From contig NC_081410.1 in the NCBI RefSeq assembly GCF_030272615.1, positions 144,123,349-144,187,348 on the forward strand: a stretch of 64,000 nucleotides of DNA, written 5' to 3'. Under the pieces are notes generated by a model. The model saw only the letters and a program-made list of their open reading frames with translations, had not been told where the DNA came from and did no database searches. This stretch comes from Cryptomeria japonica (Eukaryota > Streptophyta > Pinopsida > Cupressales > Cupressaceae). Positions 23,242 through 34,003 of the stretch are shown here, in pieces. Position 1 is the stretch's first letter. The number at the start of each line of letters is the position of its first letter. The position numbers were made by a program, and so were the translations under genes.

Positions 23242-24484
23242 TGTGGTGTCATAAAATTGTGACCCCTACAATTTTAACCATATCTGGGGTCCTCACCTTG
23301 GCAACAACATCTCCTTCCTTAACCGAGACCTACTTCTGCATTTCTAACCCTTCTCCCTTCCTCCTTTAAGTGTTGTGGCTACTTTGTATCTTGTCTGGGG
23401 CCCAAAATAGGGTAGGACAAGGGTTTGGTACCCCTACCCCCCCTAGGAAAAGGGTGTGGCACCCCTATATCCCTAGGATAGTGGCATGGAACCCTTATCC
23501 CCACCTCCTAGGGTGGTCCTATTTGTGAGTTTCCCGATCTCCTATGCACTTCTTGTCTTTGGGGTTTGTTATTCTACTTTGTCGGCCTTTGGTAGTTGAA
23601 ATTTAATCCTTGAGGCATGTATAAAAGGGAATTCAATACCCTCATTCAAGGGAGGATAGAGGACAGATGACCGATGATAAGAGATAGAGAGCATAGGGAG
23701 AAGATATAAGATTTCAAGGTCATTATCAAGCATTCAAGCATTAAGGTCTTCTTCATTCATCCATTGGAGCTACATCACAACATTAATTTGCAAGAATGTG
23801 TGAGTGTTAGGGTTTTGTCATGTTACATGCCATTTCATACAACATTTGTGGTTACATTCAATAAGTAAAGCAATCATCACCAACAAGTGCCAGATCTACA
23901 AGGTATACATCTCCATTATTTACATTCAAGTATTTGCAATTACTTTTTTCCTAGGTTGATTCCTCAACCAGGGTTTGACTAAGGAAAACCCCTATCCACA
24001 ACCCCCCTTTCTTCTCTTTTATGTGTGTAGGCTACAAGTGTGTAGTTGTAATTGCAGGTTTGGGCTTAATTTGTGGAGACGAGAGAACCCTTTTCATTTC
24101 GCAGATTTTGTGGTGGACCATGTACATTCCCACCACAGTCCCAATGCTTTTCTCCAAATTTGCAAGGTAGATCCACCTCAGTTTAATTAGCTCAGATCCA
24201 AAGTTATAGCATGATTTTGAACTGGTAGCACCTCATTTCACTCATTTCTTCTCTCTTTTCCACATAGTCAACAAGTCAACTTTCCCATTTACAAAAGAGG
24301 GTAAATCACACTTCAACCACTTGCAATCCACTTAGTATTCAGATCCTTGTCTCTCTTGGATTTGGATCTAGTGGATTCAACCCCTCTTTTGAATGTAAAG
24401 TTCCTCTCAAGTGAAAATCTTCCTAGTGGCTTCCTTTCCCTCTCCTACGTGGAGAGTCACTAGGATCCAATTTTCCACTTTACA
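23242..24484 (+). repeat. E3 3' LTR (1,243 bp)
   Basis: Starts TGTGGTGTCATAAAATTG and ends CTTTACA; matches 9652-10865. It carries an extra GC-rich unit (CCTAGGATAGTGGCATGGAA region) and TATAAAAGG at 23620-23628. Confidence 0.9.
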
Positions 24485-25680
24485 GTTGATTATCTCTCAA
24501 ACACTACAACACATATCACAAATGATCCTCGTGCTCCTTCATTGATCAAACTCATAAACACTAAGGGTGCATTGGTCAACCCAAATGGAACCACTATGAA
24601 CTTGTATTGTCCATAATGAGTGTGAAAGGTTGTTCGATGAATATCTACCTCATGGATACAAAGTTGATGATGTCTCAACTTAATATTAATCTTAGAGAGC
24701 ACCTTGGACCCCATCATCTGATCAAAGAGACCATCTATCCTAGGAAATGGATATTAATTCTTGATCATCACCTTATTCATCTATAATAAATGCATAGATG
24801 AAGGGACCCATCCTTCTTTATAAATATGATCAATGCTCCCCATGGAGAAACACTAGGGTGGATAAAGCCCTTGGCCAACAACTCCTCTAGCTGCAATCTC
24901 AACTCACTCATCTCCTGAGTGGTCACCCGATAAGGAGCTCTATAAATAGGTTTCACTCTTGGCATAATATCAATGTGAAAATCTATGTCACACTTTGGTG
25001 ACATACCAAGAATATCACTAGGGAAAACATTGACATACTCCCAAAGAATGGGATGGCTATCCAAAAAAAGCTCCTAACATCTCTCCTCATCCAAGTCATC
25101 AAGAGACACCACAAACAATTGACACTCTTGACGCATACACCACTTAAGATGCATAGTGGAAATCATGTGAAGGGATATGGGTCTCTAAATCCCTACCACC
25201 TCCACTCTCCTACCATAATCATCCAACATTGCACTATCTACTGATGGTAGTCAATACAAGCATGATGGAAATATAACTAATCCATACCCAAAACAACACC
25301 ATAAGACCCCAATGGAATGATACAAATATCTATAGTGGTAGAAAAAGAGCCTAAATCTAACACAACTTAGAATATAGGAATCTACATCCACACAAGAATT
25401 GGTAGCCAACTCAACCTACCATTTATTTTCCTACTTTGCAGATGCAAGTCCACACTACTCCATGATAGAAGAAGATATAAATGAATCTAAAAAACCCAAA
25501 TCAAACAATACAGAGATAGAAGTACATCCCAACACACTTGTAGTCTCAATGATTGTCCCTTGATGCTCTACCTGGTATTTATCAACCACTACAAACACCT
25601 GATGTGATCTACCTAAATCTATTGTAGGATCTAATGTTGCCTATCTCTAACTAACAGCCTCTATTGATCTTCGAGGGAAA
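24485..25680 (-). pseudogene. E1 protease and reverse transcriptase, broken, active-site segment deleted
   Basis: Minus-strand reading from the right. The protease region (about 25530-25440) has the triplet changed: FDLGFLDSFIS where the family has F-D-T-G-A-S-H-S-F. RT starts at about 25064 with CDIDFHIDIMP, IYRAPYR, WGALIIFIKKDGS, then VLSKINIKLRHHQL, FGLTNAPLVFMSLIN (24717-24545). The next codons jump straight to KEHEDHL...CLRDNQ, in another frame. About 25 residues that normally include the catalytic [FY]xDD motif are missing, so this RT could not work. Continues at 9651 beyond E3. Confidence 0.83.
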
Positions 25681-26252
25681 AGTGAGGCTATATGACCATA
25701 TTGTCCACAAGAAAAGAAACCACCTCTACCAAAACCTCTACCTCCAAATGGTGCACTAGACTACTAATAACTACCCCTACTAGAAGCCTAAGATGCACTC
25801 TATGTAGGCTATCTACTGTAATTATGTTTGGTCTACTGCTAGTTATGATCCTTCCCAGACTGGAAACTACAACCACGATGATTTTGGGAATTCTTTTGTC
25901 TCTATTGGGATCATTGCTATTAATGTTGTTGTCCACCCTTAGCGAGTTTCTAATGGCTCTTAGAGTAACCTACCACCTGAGACTGATTACCTCTAGCTCC
26001 AAATCTTGTCAAAGACTCACTACCAATCTGAACACCCATCTGAGTACCAAGATCCATGGCTAGATTTTCCTCAACCAAATGCCTTCTCCACTGCCACCTC
26101 CATGGTTTTAGGTTCAAAAACTCAATCTCCCACACTAATACGAGCATTCAAACCCATAGTAAAAAGTTGAACCAACATGGCCTCATCATCCCCAATGCCT
26201 ACATACTACTTGATCTCAAAAAATCTATTATCATACTGCTCTACAGTCATGT
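25681..26252 (-). pseudogene. E1 gag C-terminal half and zinc knuckle, broken
   Basis: Minus-strand reading: MTVEQYDNRFFEIK, VGIGDDEAMLVQLFTMGLNARI and EPKTMEVAVEKA (26250-26080) match the gypsy Retrotrans_gag domain. A CCHC-like knuckle FSCGQYGHIASLF lies near 25715-25680, with degenerate flanking residues. The first residues of the motif are separated from the gag N-terminus by E5. Confidence 0.8.
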
Positions 26253-27865
26253 TGATGCAGAGAGTCTCGGAGCCTTGTTGGTCTCACCTTCTTGAGTGAC
26301 TTGTCCTACTCAACCCTACTACAACTCAAGTCCTTCCTATGGCACTTGGTAAGGGTTATGAAAATGAGACCTCCAAGGTCTTAACCTTCTTGAATTTCCT
26401 CCTAGGTATAGCCAATGGTTTCTGGACAATCAACTCCTCCACTTGAGGTTGTCACCTTAGTTACTCACACTCACCTCTCCTGGGCTCCAACCACTCCTGC
26501 TAGGATCTTAACACACCAACTCTTCTTATGGTTTCCCAATGCATTAATAAGGTGTCTTCATTGTGTTTTGAATTTTAAGACTCCCCAACTCCATCACCAT
26601 GGTTTCTCAAGCCTTCTAGGTCTCTAGTGGTACCTAAATAGGCCTAATTACATTAGCCCTCCTTAGTAGTTTTTGGGGTTTAACTTGAAAAAGTCCCAAA
26701 CAAGCCTAGGAAGAAATAAAGGATTCAGATACCATTTTGGAAGTTATATACAATGCTGGAAAATTGCATTTGGGTTATCCATACAAATGTGGTTTCCAAT
26801 GCTGCACTATTTTGTGGGGTTTTAGGCTTAACCGGTGGATTGACAAACTTTTTCTAGAACCCTTCACCATTAAAATATCATGCTCTAAAAACCTTTTAAA
26901 CCTTCAAGACCACTTTGAGGGATTTCCATACATATTCCACTTGGGCCTGCATCAATCTCCATGTGCTCACAAATTGCACTTTGCTTATTGTCCTAACTCA
27001 CCTATTCCCAGTGGTGAGCCTAGGTCTTCATTGTTTATCCTCCTCCTGGACCTAAAACATCATACACTCTATTCCAAAACTATATACAAACCCTAACCTA
27101 TAATTCTTAATGATTTCAACAAGTTCCATCAAAGAATGCCTAGGCTAGAGCCATTTCTTGCTCTTAAACCCTACTTGCAAGGGTTTTGCTCCTAGTTGCA
27201 AACAATGAGAGAAATCTTCACAACCTGGAACAATCAAACCTGGAAATAAAACTTATTGAAATAAAATAAAATTAACATACAAATATGGCAATTATTTTAC
27301 ACATCTAGTTCATACTGGACCGTACAAGCAATGAAAACAAGACAAAACTATCAAAAAACCAATGAAAACTAGATTGTTTCACAAACCAAAAACTTGCTCT
27401 TGCATTTCCAATCCTCAAACCCATACAATGAAGTAAAATTTGGCTTATATCCACTTGTTTCAGTTGGTTCAACCAACTACCTAATGCCCATAACCAAAAA
27501 TGCAACTTTTGTAAGAAATTGCAAAATGTTGCTCAGCAACTTTTGACAACTTTTGCTCTAGGATGCAATTTTGCATTCTAGGACTTTTGAAGGTCTTCAA
27601 ACACCTTACAAGACCTAAAAAAATTCAATTGACTCCTAATTCATGAATACATTCAACTGAAGTATTTTGCCTGTGAACTACCTAAGCATCTCACTTCCCA
27701 AGTTAACAACATCCTAAGCACAATTGACTCAAATGAAAATTTGGACAACTCAACCATGGCTCTATTGAGTCCTCAATGGTTGGAACATTATTACATCACA
27801 CACTAACACACAAACTAAAAGAAAATCAAATATTAAATTCTTGGAGTGCTAGGTGCCCTACACCA
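26253..27865 (-). repeat. E5: probable solo LTR inserted in E1 gag
   Basis: 1,613 bp starting TGATGCAG and ending CTACACCA on the plus strand, so both strands give TG...CA ends (minus: TGGTGTAG...CTGCATCA). Flanked by a perfect 5-bp duplication catgt at 26248-26252 and 27866-27870. Ignoring the insert and one duplication, the E1 gag frame is continuous across the site. No gag or pol motif inside, no internal LTR pair seen. A solo LTR from unequal recombination is the simplest reading; strand is not determined by sequence and is given arbitrarily. Confidence 0.75.
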
Positions 27866-28522
27866 CATGTCCATCTTCCTCAACTCATGAAACTCATCAG
27901 CGTGTCTCTGCCTCCAATGATCTAACAAAAAATGGGCTTTGAACCTCTCTAGAAACATCTCCTCAGATACCAAGCCTATATCCAAATGCATTTTCTATTC
28001 CTCCAACTGCCACCATATGGAAGCAAATTCCCTAAGGTGCATGATGGCGTACCTTGCCTTGGTGTTACTACCATATGGATGCATAGCAAAATACCTATCT
28101 AGATCTATCAACTATGTCTCTGTCTCCAAACCACTACTAGAGCCATCGAAGGTGAGAGGAAAGGACCTCAAAAGATCCCTCATATGACCTACTAAGATAG
28201 TCTTTTGATTTGCTACAACATCTCTCCTCCTAGGAGACCTCTCTCTCTCCCTATCAAGATGCTTTAAATGATGAGATTCCCCCTATTGATTATCTTCCTA
28301 TTTAGGGCCTAAGCAGCCAAGGATCTCTTGAAGAAAATGATGTAACTGAACTCCCTTTAACTCATGTTGACCACTATTCTAACCCCCACTTCTCTAACCA
28401 CTCTAATGCTCAAAAAATTATTAGTCCTCATGACTACCCTCATGGGAATCATGACAAGGAGGGTTTTGTCGAGTAGTCCTATGACCATCCCCTCGACCTC
28501 TAGAATAACCCTTAAGAGGCAT
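27866..28522 (-). pseudogene. E1 gag N-terminal half, broken
   Basis: Minus strand from ATG 28522 (MPLKGYSRGRGDGH). Gag core at about 28180-27870: PLTFDGSSSGLETETYLIDL, AIMHLREFASIWW, FLERFKAHFL and EFHELRK, which are the standard landmarks of gypsy gag. Stops occur after HEGSHED and elsewhere. Gag would form the element's particle. Confidence 0.8.
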
Positions 28523-28661
28523 CCTCCTAAACAAGACATCACAAAAGGAAGAGTCTTAGGTTACTATGCAAGGATGAAAAAATGGGAAACACATGCAAAA
28601 GAGTCTAAGCAACTAGGACAACATAATGGGCTCATATGAAACCAGAGTACCCAGTGTTAGA

Positions 28662-28681
28662 ACTTGGACTTTGATACTAGA
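28662..28681 (-). promoter_or_regulatory. E1 primer binding site (tRNA-iMet type)
   Basis: Directly inside the 5' LTR end, the minus strand reads TCTAGTATCAAAGTCC, close to the plant initiator-Met primer site TGGTATCAGAGC with a few changes. Confidence 0.6.
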
Positions 28682-28710
28682 TGTAACACCTTGCCAAGGA
28701 ACCCTAGAGG
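28682..28710 (-). repeat. E1 5' LTR, inner end (continues at 34917-35127)
   Basis: Plus strand TGTAACACCTTGCC..., i.e. the CA end of the LTR on minus. It is cut at 28710 by E6; the other flank of E6 (34917 on) repeats agagg and carries the LTR on to 35127, where E8 cuts in. Confidence 0.7.
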
Positions 28711-29638
28711 TGTTGGAAACCAATAATACTAAGAGGGGGGGTGAATCAATGTTATATTGGAATAGTATATTTTAGCTTTAACAAAACACTCATACACCAA
28801 CCGGTATACCAGTATAAACAAAATTGAAAGAAGTAAAGAAACCAATAAGACAAATAGATAAATGAGAATCATAACATAGATTTATACATGGAAAACCCCA
28901 AAGAGGAAAAACCGCGGTGGGATTTGTGACCCACAATATCAATCCACTGGCCATATGAAGAGATATTACAAAATATGAGGGGCTTGCACTTGCAGGAAGG
29001 CTTACAGCCTAGAAAACACTGCTCAATCACAATAGGAGCCTCATTGACTACATAAAATTCCAGACAACAATCCGGAGAAGTGTGAATTTCTAAGATAGCA
29101 TCTTATATGCCAAAATACAGTTTTGGTTTAAGCTCTATTTGTTCCAGTTAGAAACCCTAAACCCCTTTACCGAAATAACCCTTACAATAAATTCCTCACA
29201 TACATAATCTCTCTGATATATTTTGCATCATATTACATTCACATCATCATAATCTCCTATCTCATGTCTATCTCCTTATATCACAAAATGGTCTAATCAA
29301 ACTACCCTATATATACCCTATACAACTTTATGCCTTATGTCATCTTACAAAGATATATATAATATTAGATTACATGTCGGCCAGATAACATAAATGTATA
29401 AACATTAAAACAAGTTGTCGATGTCGGATCCAAGATGTGTCGGCCTCCAATACTGATAACCTTTACTATACCATGTCAGCCTACATTGTCAGTGACCAAA
29501 GAAATCTTCTGACCTATCGATGCCGATGTAGAATCCGTGAAGTGTCTATTGGTACATCATATGAAGCCGAAACACAAAATCATGTTTCCATCAATGACAA
29601 CATAGTGAAACCAACCAATAGAGTGTCAATTTCCAACA
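28711..29638 (-). repeat. E6 3' LTR (928 bp)
   Basis: Plus strand TGTTGGAAACC...TTCCAACA; pairs with 34004-34916. Over the first ~470 bp I see roughly 35 differences and a small indel between the two copies. Confidence 0.9.
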
Positions 29639-29870
29639 ATATCCCCCTTTGGCATTGATGGAAACACTTGTGTGAAAAATGGTGAAGGTTTCATGTGTCA
29701 GTTTCATCCCGCCCTGCTCCCCCTGAGCTAAATATGCAAAATAATCCATATCTCCAAAACTCCAAAGCTTTGTAACTCCCCCTAATGTATGCAACTATTT
29801 TATTCTTTTTCACATATATACTACTCCCCCTTTGACATCAATGCCCAAAAAAAAATGTCAAAGAATAAGA
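29639..29870 (-). promoter_or_regulatory. E6 region of repeated polypurine tracts
   Basis: On minus, GGGGGAT-type purine blocks: plus-strand ATATCCCCCTTTGGC abuts the LTR (29639), with further CTCCCCCTGAG, AACTCCCCCTAAT and ACTCCCCCTTTGAC near 29718, 29776 and 29822. The same multiplicity is seen in E2, E10 and E12. Confidence 0.75.
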
Positions 29871-29899
29871 ACTGTACAATGAATACACCTAAAAATGTC

Positions 29900-32150
29900 T
29901 TACCAGAGCTTGACCAACTTCAAAATTTCTGGATAATCCTTCTCCAGTAACTCCACATAAGTATCCCAGTTGATTTTGAATGTACTAAAAATAGATACAA
30001 GTCCACTCAATAAATGTGCAAATGATTCTTTCTCATTTACCTCTGTCGGTGTGGGCTTTTCCACCATATCCATGCATTCTTTCTTATGTACACAGAGTGA
30101 ATCCAATATTGGACTCACCAAGACTCTCAAAATTCTGGCTCTAAGAATTATTTTGTCCCTTTCCTTCTCAAGAGAAGAAATTCTATTCTCCAAAATCAAA
30201 ATTTGACCATCAATTGATGTTGTTAATGAAATTAATCCATCAAAAGAGTTAGAAATACTTGAAATTTTCTCCTAAATCTCTTTTATCTTTTTATCTACAT
30301 TTGTTGTAAGTATTTTAGTATTGCAACATACTTTATATATTTGTACATTGTTTCAAAGAGTTTTCTATTAGAATTATCTTCTCCTTAATCTTTTTCTTCT
30401 TTGTTTCAATTACCTAATCAAAAGCGGCTCTCTTAGCCTGAGTAAATCTTTCTAATGCTTGTCGGTTAGAGATTTGTTGTAAGGATTGAAAGTCTTTTGA
30501 TATGTGCTCAGTGATTACCTTAAGTTTTTCGGAAGGGCTCGCTTCATTTTCAATCTTACACTTCGGCACCAATCTATGAAAAACAATGATTGATTGATCT
30601 ATAATCCACTTGTTTGTGGTTCCCTTCTTCATCAATTTTTGAGCAGTCATCATCATCAATTCAGTGGGACTCATCTCTGTGATGGTTTTCTTTTCTACTT
30701 GAGAAGTGTCAATTGACAATAATAATAGGCCAACAACTAGTTCCTTGTTGGATTCCCCTATTTTCTCCTTTATCACTTCCTCACTTGTACCACTGGCTTC
30801 ACCACTTGGTGCAATCTATGTAACTACCGGTTCCTCTGTAGGAACAATATCCTCAACCTATACATTTGTATCTAGAGGACAATTGTCCTAAAGATTAGTA
30901 TCATGTACAATGTTAGTTCATTCATTCTCAGTATTAACCAATATTTGTTAGCTCGTTCATTCTCAGTATTAACCGATATTTGTTAGCTCATTCATTCTCA
31001 GTATTAACCAATATTTGTACATCTGTATTTACAGGTGGTTCAATTTCTGCTATCTTGATATTTTACAAACCTGATGGTGAAGTGCCCATAATCCCTTTTT
31101 CTTTTCCTTCAACCGGGGTATCTATAGTGTCTGTCTTGGTCTCCGGTGAAGTAAAGAATCCTTTGTGTTCTCCCAAAAATTTAATTCATGCTTTCTGATT
31201 TTCCTTTATTACTTCATTCACTCTCCCTAGCATCAAACTAGTTATCCTATGTTTTCTATTGAAGAATTTTCTATCTGCTGCCTTAATTGTCTTTCTCAAT
31301 TCATTTGAAGCTATAGTAACATAGATAGCTAGTAGTTCTTGCATAGTAGATAATCTTCTAGCATCTAACATGTTATATAACTTACCTAGCATTTAATTTT
31401 CTATCTCTATTAAGGCTTTCTTATAGATATCCAAGTATAATAGGATTGCTTCCTCTACCTCTCTCTGTTCATCATCCTCTAAGTTTTCATAATAAAATTT
31501 AACATTCTTCAACATGCCATCTTTTGTGATTTCATCTACAATTTTTGCACAAGTCTTAGGTGGTATGATAGTTACATTACTAGTTTCAGGTGCTAAGTCA
31601 ATGTCACTCTTCTTCTTCCTCTTGGCAGTACCGAATGTAGTTATAGGTGTTTTCTTTTGTGCCGATATCTTGATTGTGACCTTCTTAACTAGTTTCTTCT
31701 TTTCTTCCACCTTTGTTTCCTCTGGTTTCTTAAAACAACCCTCTTAAATGCTAACGATGTGTCATTCTCTAATTTAGAATCTCCAGTAATAGGTTCAATA
31801 TGAACTTTCGGATCCTTCCTCTCTGGGACAACATCAATTAGTGCCTTTATATCCTTTGAGACCTTCTGCACAAACTTACTTTCTTTTCCTTCTTGCTTCT
31901 CCCATTAGCTCATTCATATACATTCCCTTGATTTCCGAAGTTCCTAAGTCCTCTATATGATAGTGAATGTATGCCCTAACATCCTCTACATACACAACTC
32001 CCTTTGGAATGCGAGAAAACGTTCCAACTGAATCTTCCTAGTACCCACATGTGGATACCACTTGAAAATTGGCCTGGGGCAGTCGTTGACCTCCCCGACA
32101 GTTGGGTTTGCAACAAAAATAGGAATAAAAGATGATCTTTCTTCCATGTT
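29900..32150 (-). pseudogene. E6 ORF2: conserved protein of unknown function (internally deleted)
   Basis: Not recognised. Minus-strand reading starts with NPTVGEV...PIFKWYPHVGT (about 32110-32050), EDVRAYIHYHIEDLGTSEIK, then charged Lys/Glu-rich stretches, ITKDGMLKNVKFYYENLEDD and LYLDIYKKALIEIEN (31530-31393), NMLDARRLSTMQELL and NRKHRITSLMLGRVNEV (31392-31200), a Ser/Thr/acidic linker, MSPTELMMMTAQKLM, SNRQALERFTQAKRAAFD (30480-30414), a helical section, LDSLCVHKKECMDMV, and the C-terminus YVELLEKDYPEILKLVKLW ending at 29900. Frameshifts and stops split it. Each block recurs in E10. Placed where a copia element would have pol, but with no pol motif. Confidence 0.7.
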
Positions 32151-32626
32151 TAAAGATAAATATTTCTTGATTGCTCTCGATGAAAAACCTTCAACAAATT
32201 CTTCAAGATATTGGTGAAATCACTCAAGAAGAAATATGATTGCCTATGAATAGCCTCTGATCACACTTAGTCACTCTAAATCACTTTGAGATCTCTCTAA
32301 ATGCAAGGTGATAAATAATGAAGTGTATTCGACCTTTTAACCTTCGAGAAAAACCCTAATCTTCCATTGACATGAATGACTTCCAGTGAAAGATATTGAA
32401 TCTTACTCAGAACATATCCATGTCCATGTCGAATAATCCTCTCCAATATCTAGAACATCTTCCAAAACCTCTTCCTGAGGCATATGCAACATCTTCATGA
32501 ATTTTTCCTACTCCTAAGGCATCTGCCTTGGTTACCAGATGAGCTCACTGCCAATGCAGGAGTAGCCTCTTCTGTCGGATAAGTAACTGAAACATTCCCA
32601 TTTGATGATTGTTCCTCAGTCTTCCT

Positions 32627-32965
32627 TGTTACAAGCTAGGGTTTCTGTTGCACCAAAAGATCGACCTATCAATGCCCAATACAACCACTAGACATAGAAT
32701 CCATAGGAGGTTGTTAAACCATGTCGTGAATCCCCACGAGGGACATTGGCCCACTGCCAACAATCCCCTCCCGGCGTCACTCGCTATGGCCTGTGTGATT
32801 CGAACCTATGACCAAGCTCTCATACCACTTGTTACAAGATGGGGTTGTCATTGCACCAAAAGATTGACTTGTCAATGCCTGATACAACCACTACACTTAT
32901 AGAATAAAGGAGGTTGTTAAACTATGTTGTGAATCCCCAAAAAGGATGTTGGCCCACTGCCAACA
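32627..32965 (-). mobile_element. E7: TRIM/SMART-type miniature LTR retrotransposon (339 bp)
   Basis: Two 136-bp direct repeats (32627-32762 and 32830-32965), each TGTTACAAG...GCCAACA, flank a 67-bp interior. Perfect target duplication ttcct at 32622-32626 and 32966-32970. On minus, next to the 5' LTR, the interior begins CAAGTGGTATGAGAGC, one change from the tRNA-iMet primer site TGGTATCAGAGC, and ends GGGAGGGGAT, a polypurine tract, against the 3' LTR. The two LTRs differ at about 26 of 136 positions. No coding capacity. It lies in the spacer between ORF1 and ORF2 of E6; the matching site in E10 (43130-43145) is empty. Confidence 0.88.
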
Positions 32966-32994
32966 TTCCTAACCCATCTCTAAGTATTATCTTG

Positions 32995-33929
32995 TTAGAT
33001 TTCAATAACCTTCTCTTTTCCTTTTTTAGTTGATCCTCTATTACTAACCAATGGATTTCTGCTTCTATAAAACTTAGCAATATGTCCAACTTCATTACAT
33101 GCATAACATGTAGCATTGTTCTTCTGAATTGCTTTGCTAAAACTAGTGAAATTGCTTGACCTGCACTGATTAGCCATATATCCAAATTTTCCACAAGCAT
33201 AGCATTTTACATTCATTCTGCTATCTTCTATCTTATGACTAATTTTATTGCATTTAGAACATTTATCAGGAGTAGACTCAGGGTTCTAATTTGCTTTGTT
33301 TCTACATTACCTAGGCATGTGACTAAATCTATTGTAAACAAAACATCTACCATTGAATTATAATCATTGAATTTTCTTACCAATGTCCTATGGTTTTGAT
33401 CTTCATTAGCAGTACTGGAACTCTATACTTGATCAAATCCGAGTCCACGAGAATCTCCAATCTACCTCTGTCTCTTCAATAACTCATCAAGTTGTGTTGA
33501 GTTGATCTTGAATTTTTCTTTGTACTCACTTGGAGTAGTTAAATCTTCTCTTAGTATTATCATTTGTCTCTCAATCTTGTTCTCATTGCTCTGGGATTAT
33601 ACCAAATTAGTTCTCAACCTATCATTTTCATGAGCCAACCTACCACATTCTTCAAACTTGTTCTTCAAGGATACAGCAAGATTTTCTTTTTTTTTTCTTT
33701 TTGTCCTCAATCTCCTTATACATCCTCATAGTTATAACTTGCATTTCATTCTTCATAACCATGTTCTCCTAACTCAATTTCTGATGTTGCTCCTTAAGTT
33801 CATTTTTCTCTTCATCATCTTGAGAATGAATTCCTTAGCAGAATTCAACTCATCTTGTAGCTTTAAGTTCTTCAACCTTTCAGCATCATAATCTTCAAGT
33901 GCCATCTCAAGCTGCTTCTCCAAATCCAT
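32995..33929 (-). pseudogene. E6 ORF1: gag-like protein with coiled coil and CCHC knuckles (broken)
   Basis: Minus strand from ATG 33929 (MDLEKQLEMALEDYDAERL) to TAA 32995. The N-terminal half is heptad-like and charged, reading as a coiled coil (KNLKLQDELNSAKEFIL). The C-terminal part holds four knuckle positions: CFVYNRFSHM, CSKCNKISHK, CYACGKFGYMANQC and CYACNEVGHIAKFY. All are damaged: Cys or His is replaced in each. The basic end STKKGKEKVIEI follows. The N-terminal gag core seen in E2 is missing. It probably binds RNA (inference from knuckles). Less degraded copy in E10. Confidence 0.75.
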
Positions 33930-33988
33930 ATTCAATGATTTCGGTTTCAGGATCTTCCTAAAGTTGTTAAACTTCCTCCGAGGCACAA

Positions 33989-34003
33989 GGCTCCGATACC
34001 AAT
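33989..34003 (-). promoter_or_regulatory. E6 primer binding site
   Basis: Minus strand ATTGGTATCGGAGCC directly beside the 5' LTR; one change from the initiator-Met tRNA complement TGGTATCAGAGC. Confidence 0.85.

Larger units (their letters stand above)
9652..24484 (+). mobile_element. E3: pol-less LTR retrotransposon with G-patch gag-like region, hosting E4
   Basis: LTRs at 9652-10865 and 23242-24484, polypurine tract AAAGTGGGGGCTAAA at 23227-23241, target-site duplication gttta (9647-9651) against gttga (24485-24489), one mismatch. The E1 pol frame reads across the site once the insert and one copy are removed. The internal region is 10866-13717 plus 21587-23241 (the gap is E4). Only a broken gag-like region is readable; no RT, RNase H or integrase motif is found. 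LTRs are related to those of E4 and E8. Likely a non-autonomous gypsy-dependent element (inference). Confidence 0.85.

Noticed and set aside
25692-26063. Plus-strand open frame of 123 codons in E1
   Set aside because: Shadow of the minus-strand gag/zinc-knuckle region; Leu/Thr/Ser-rich with no domain.
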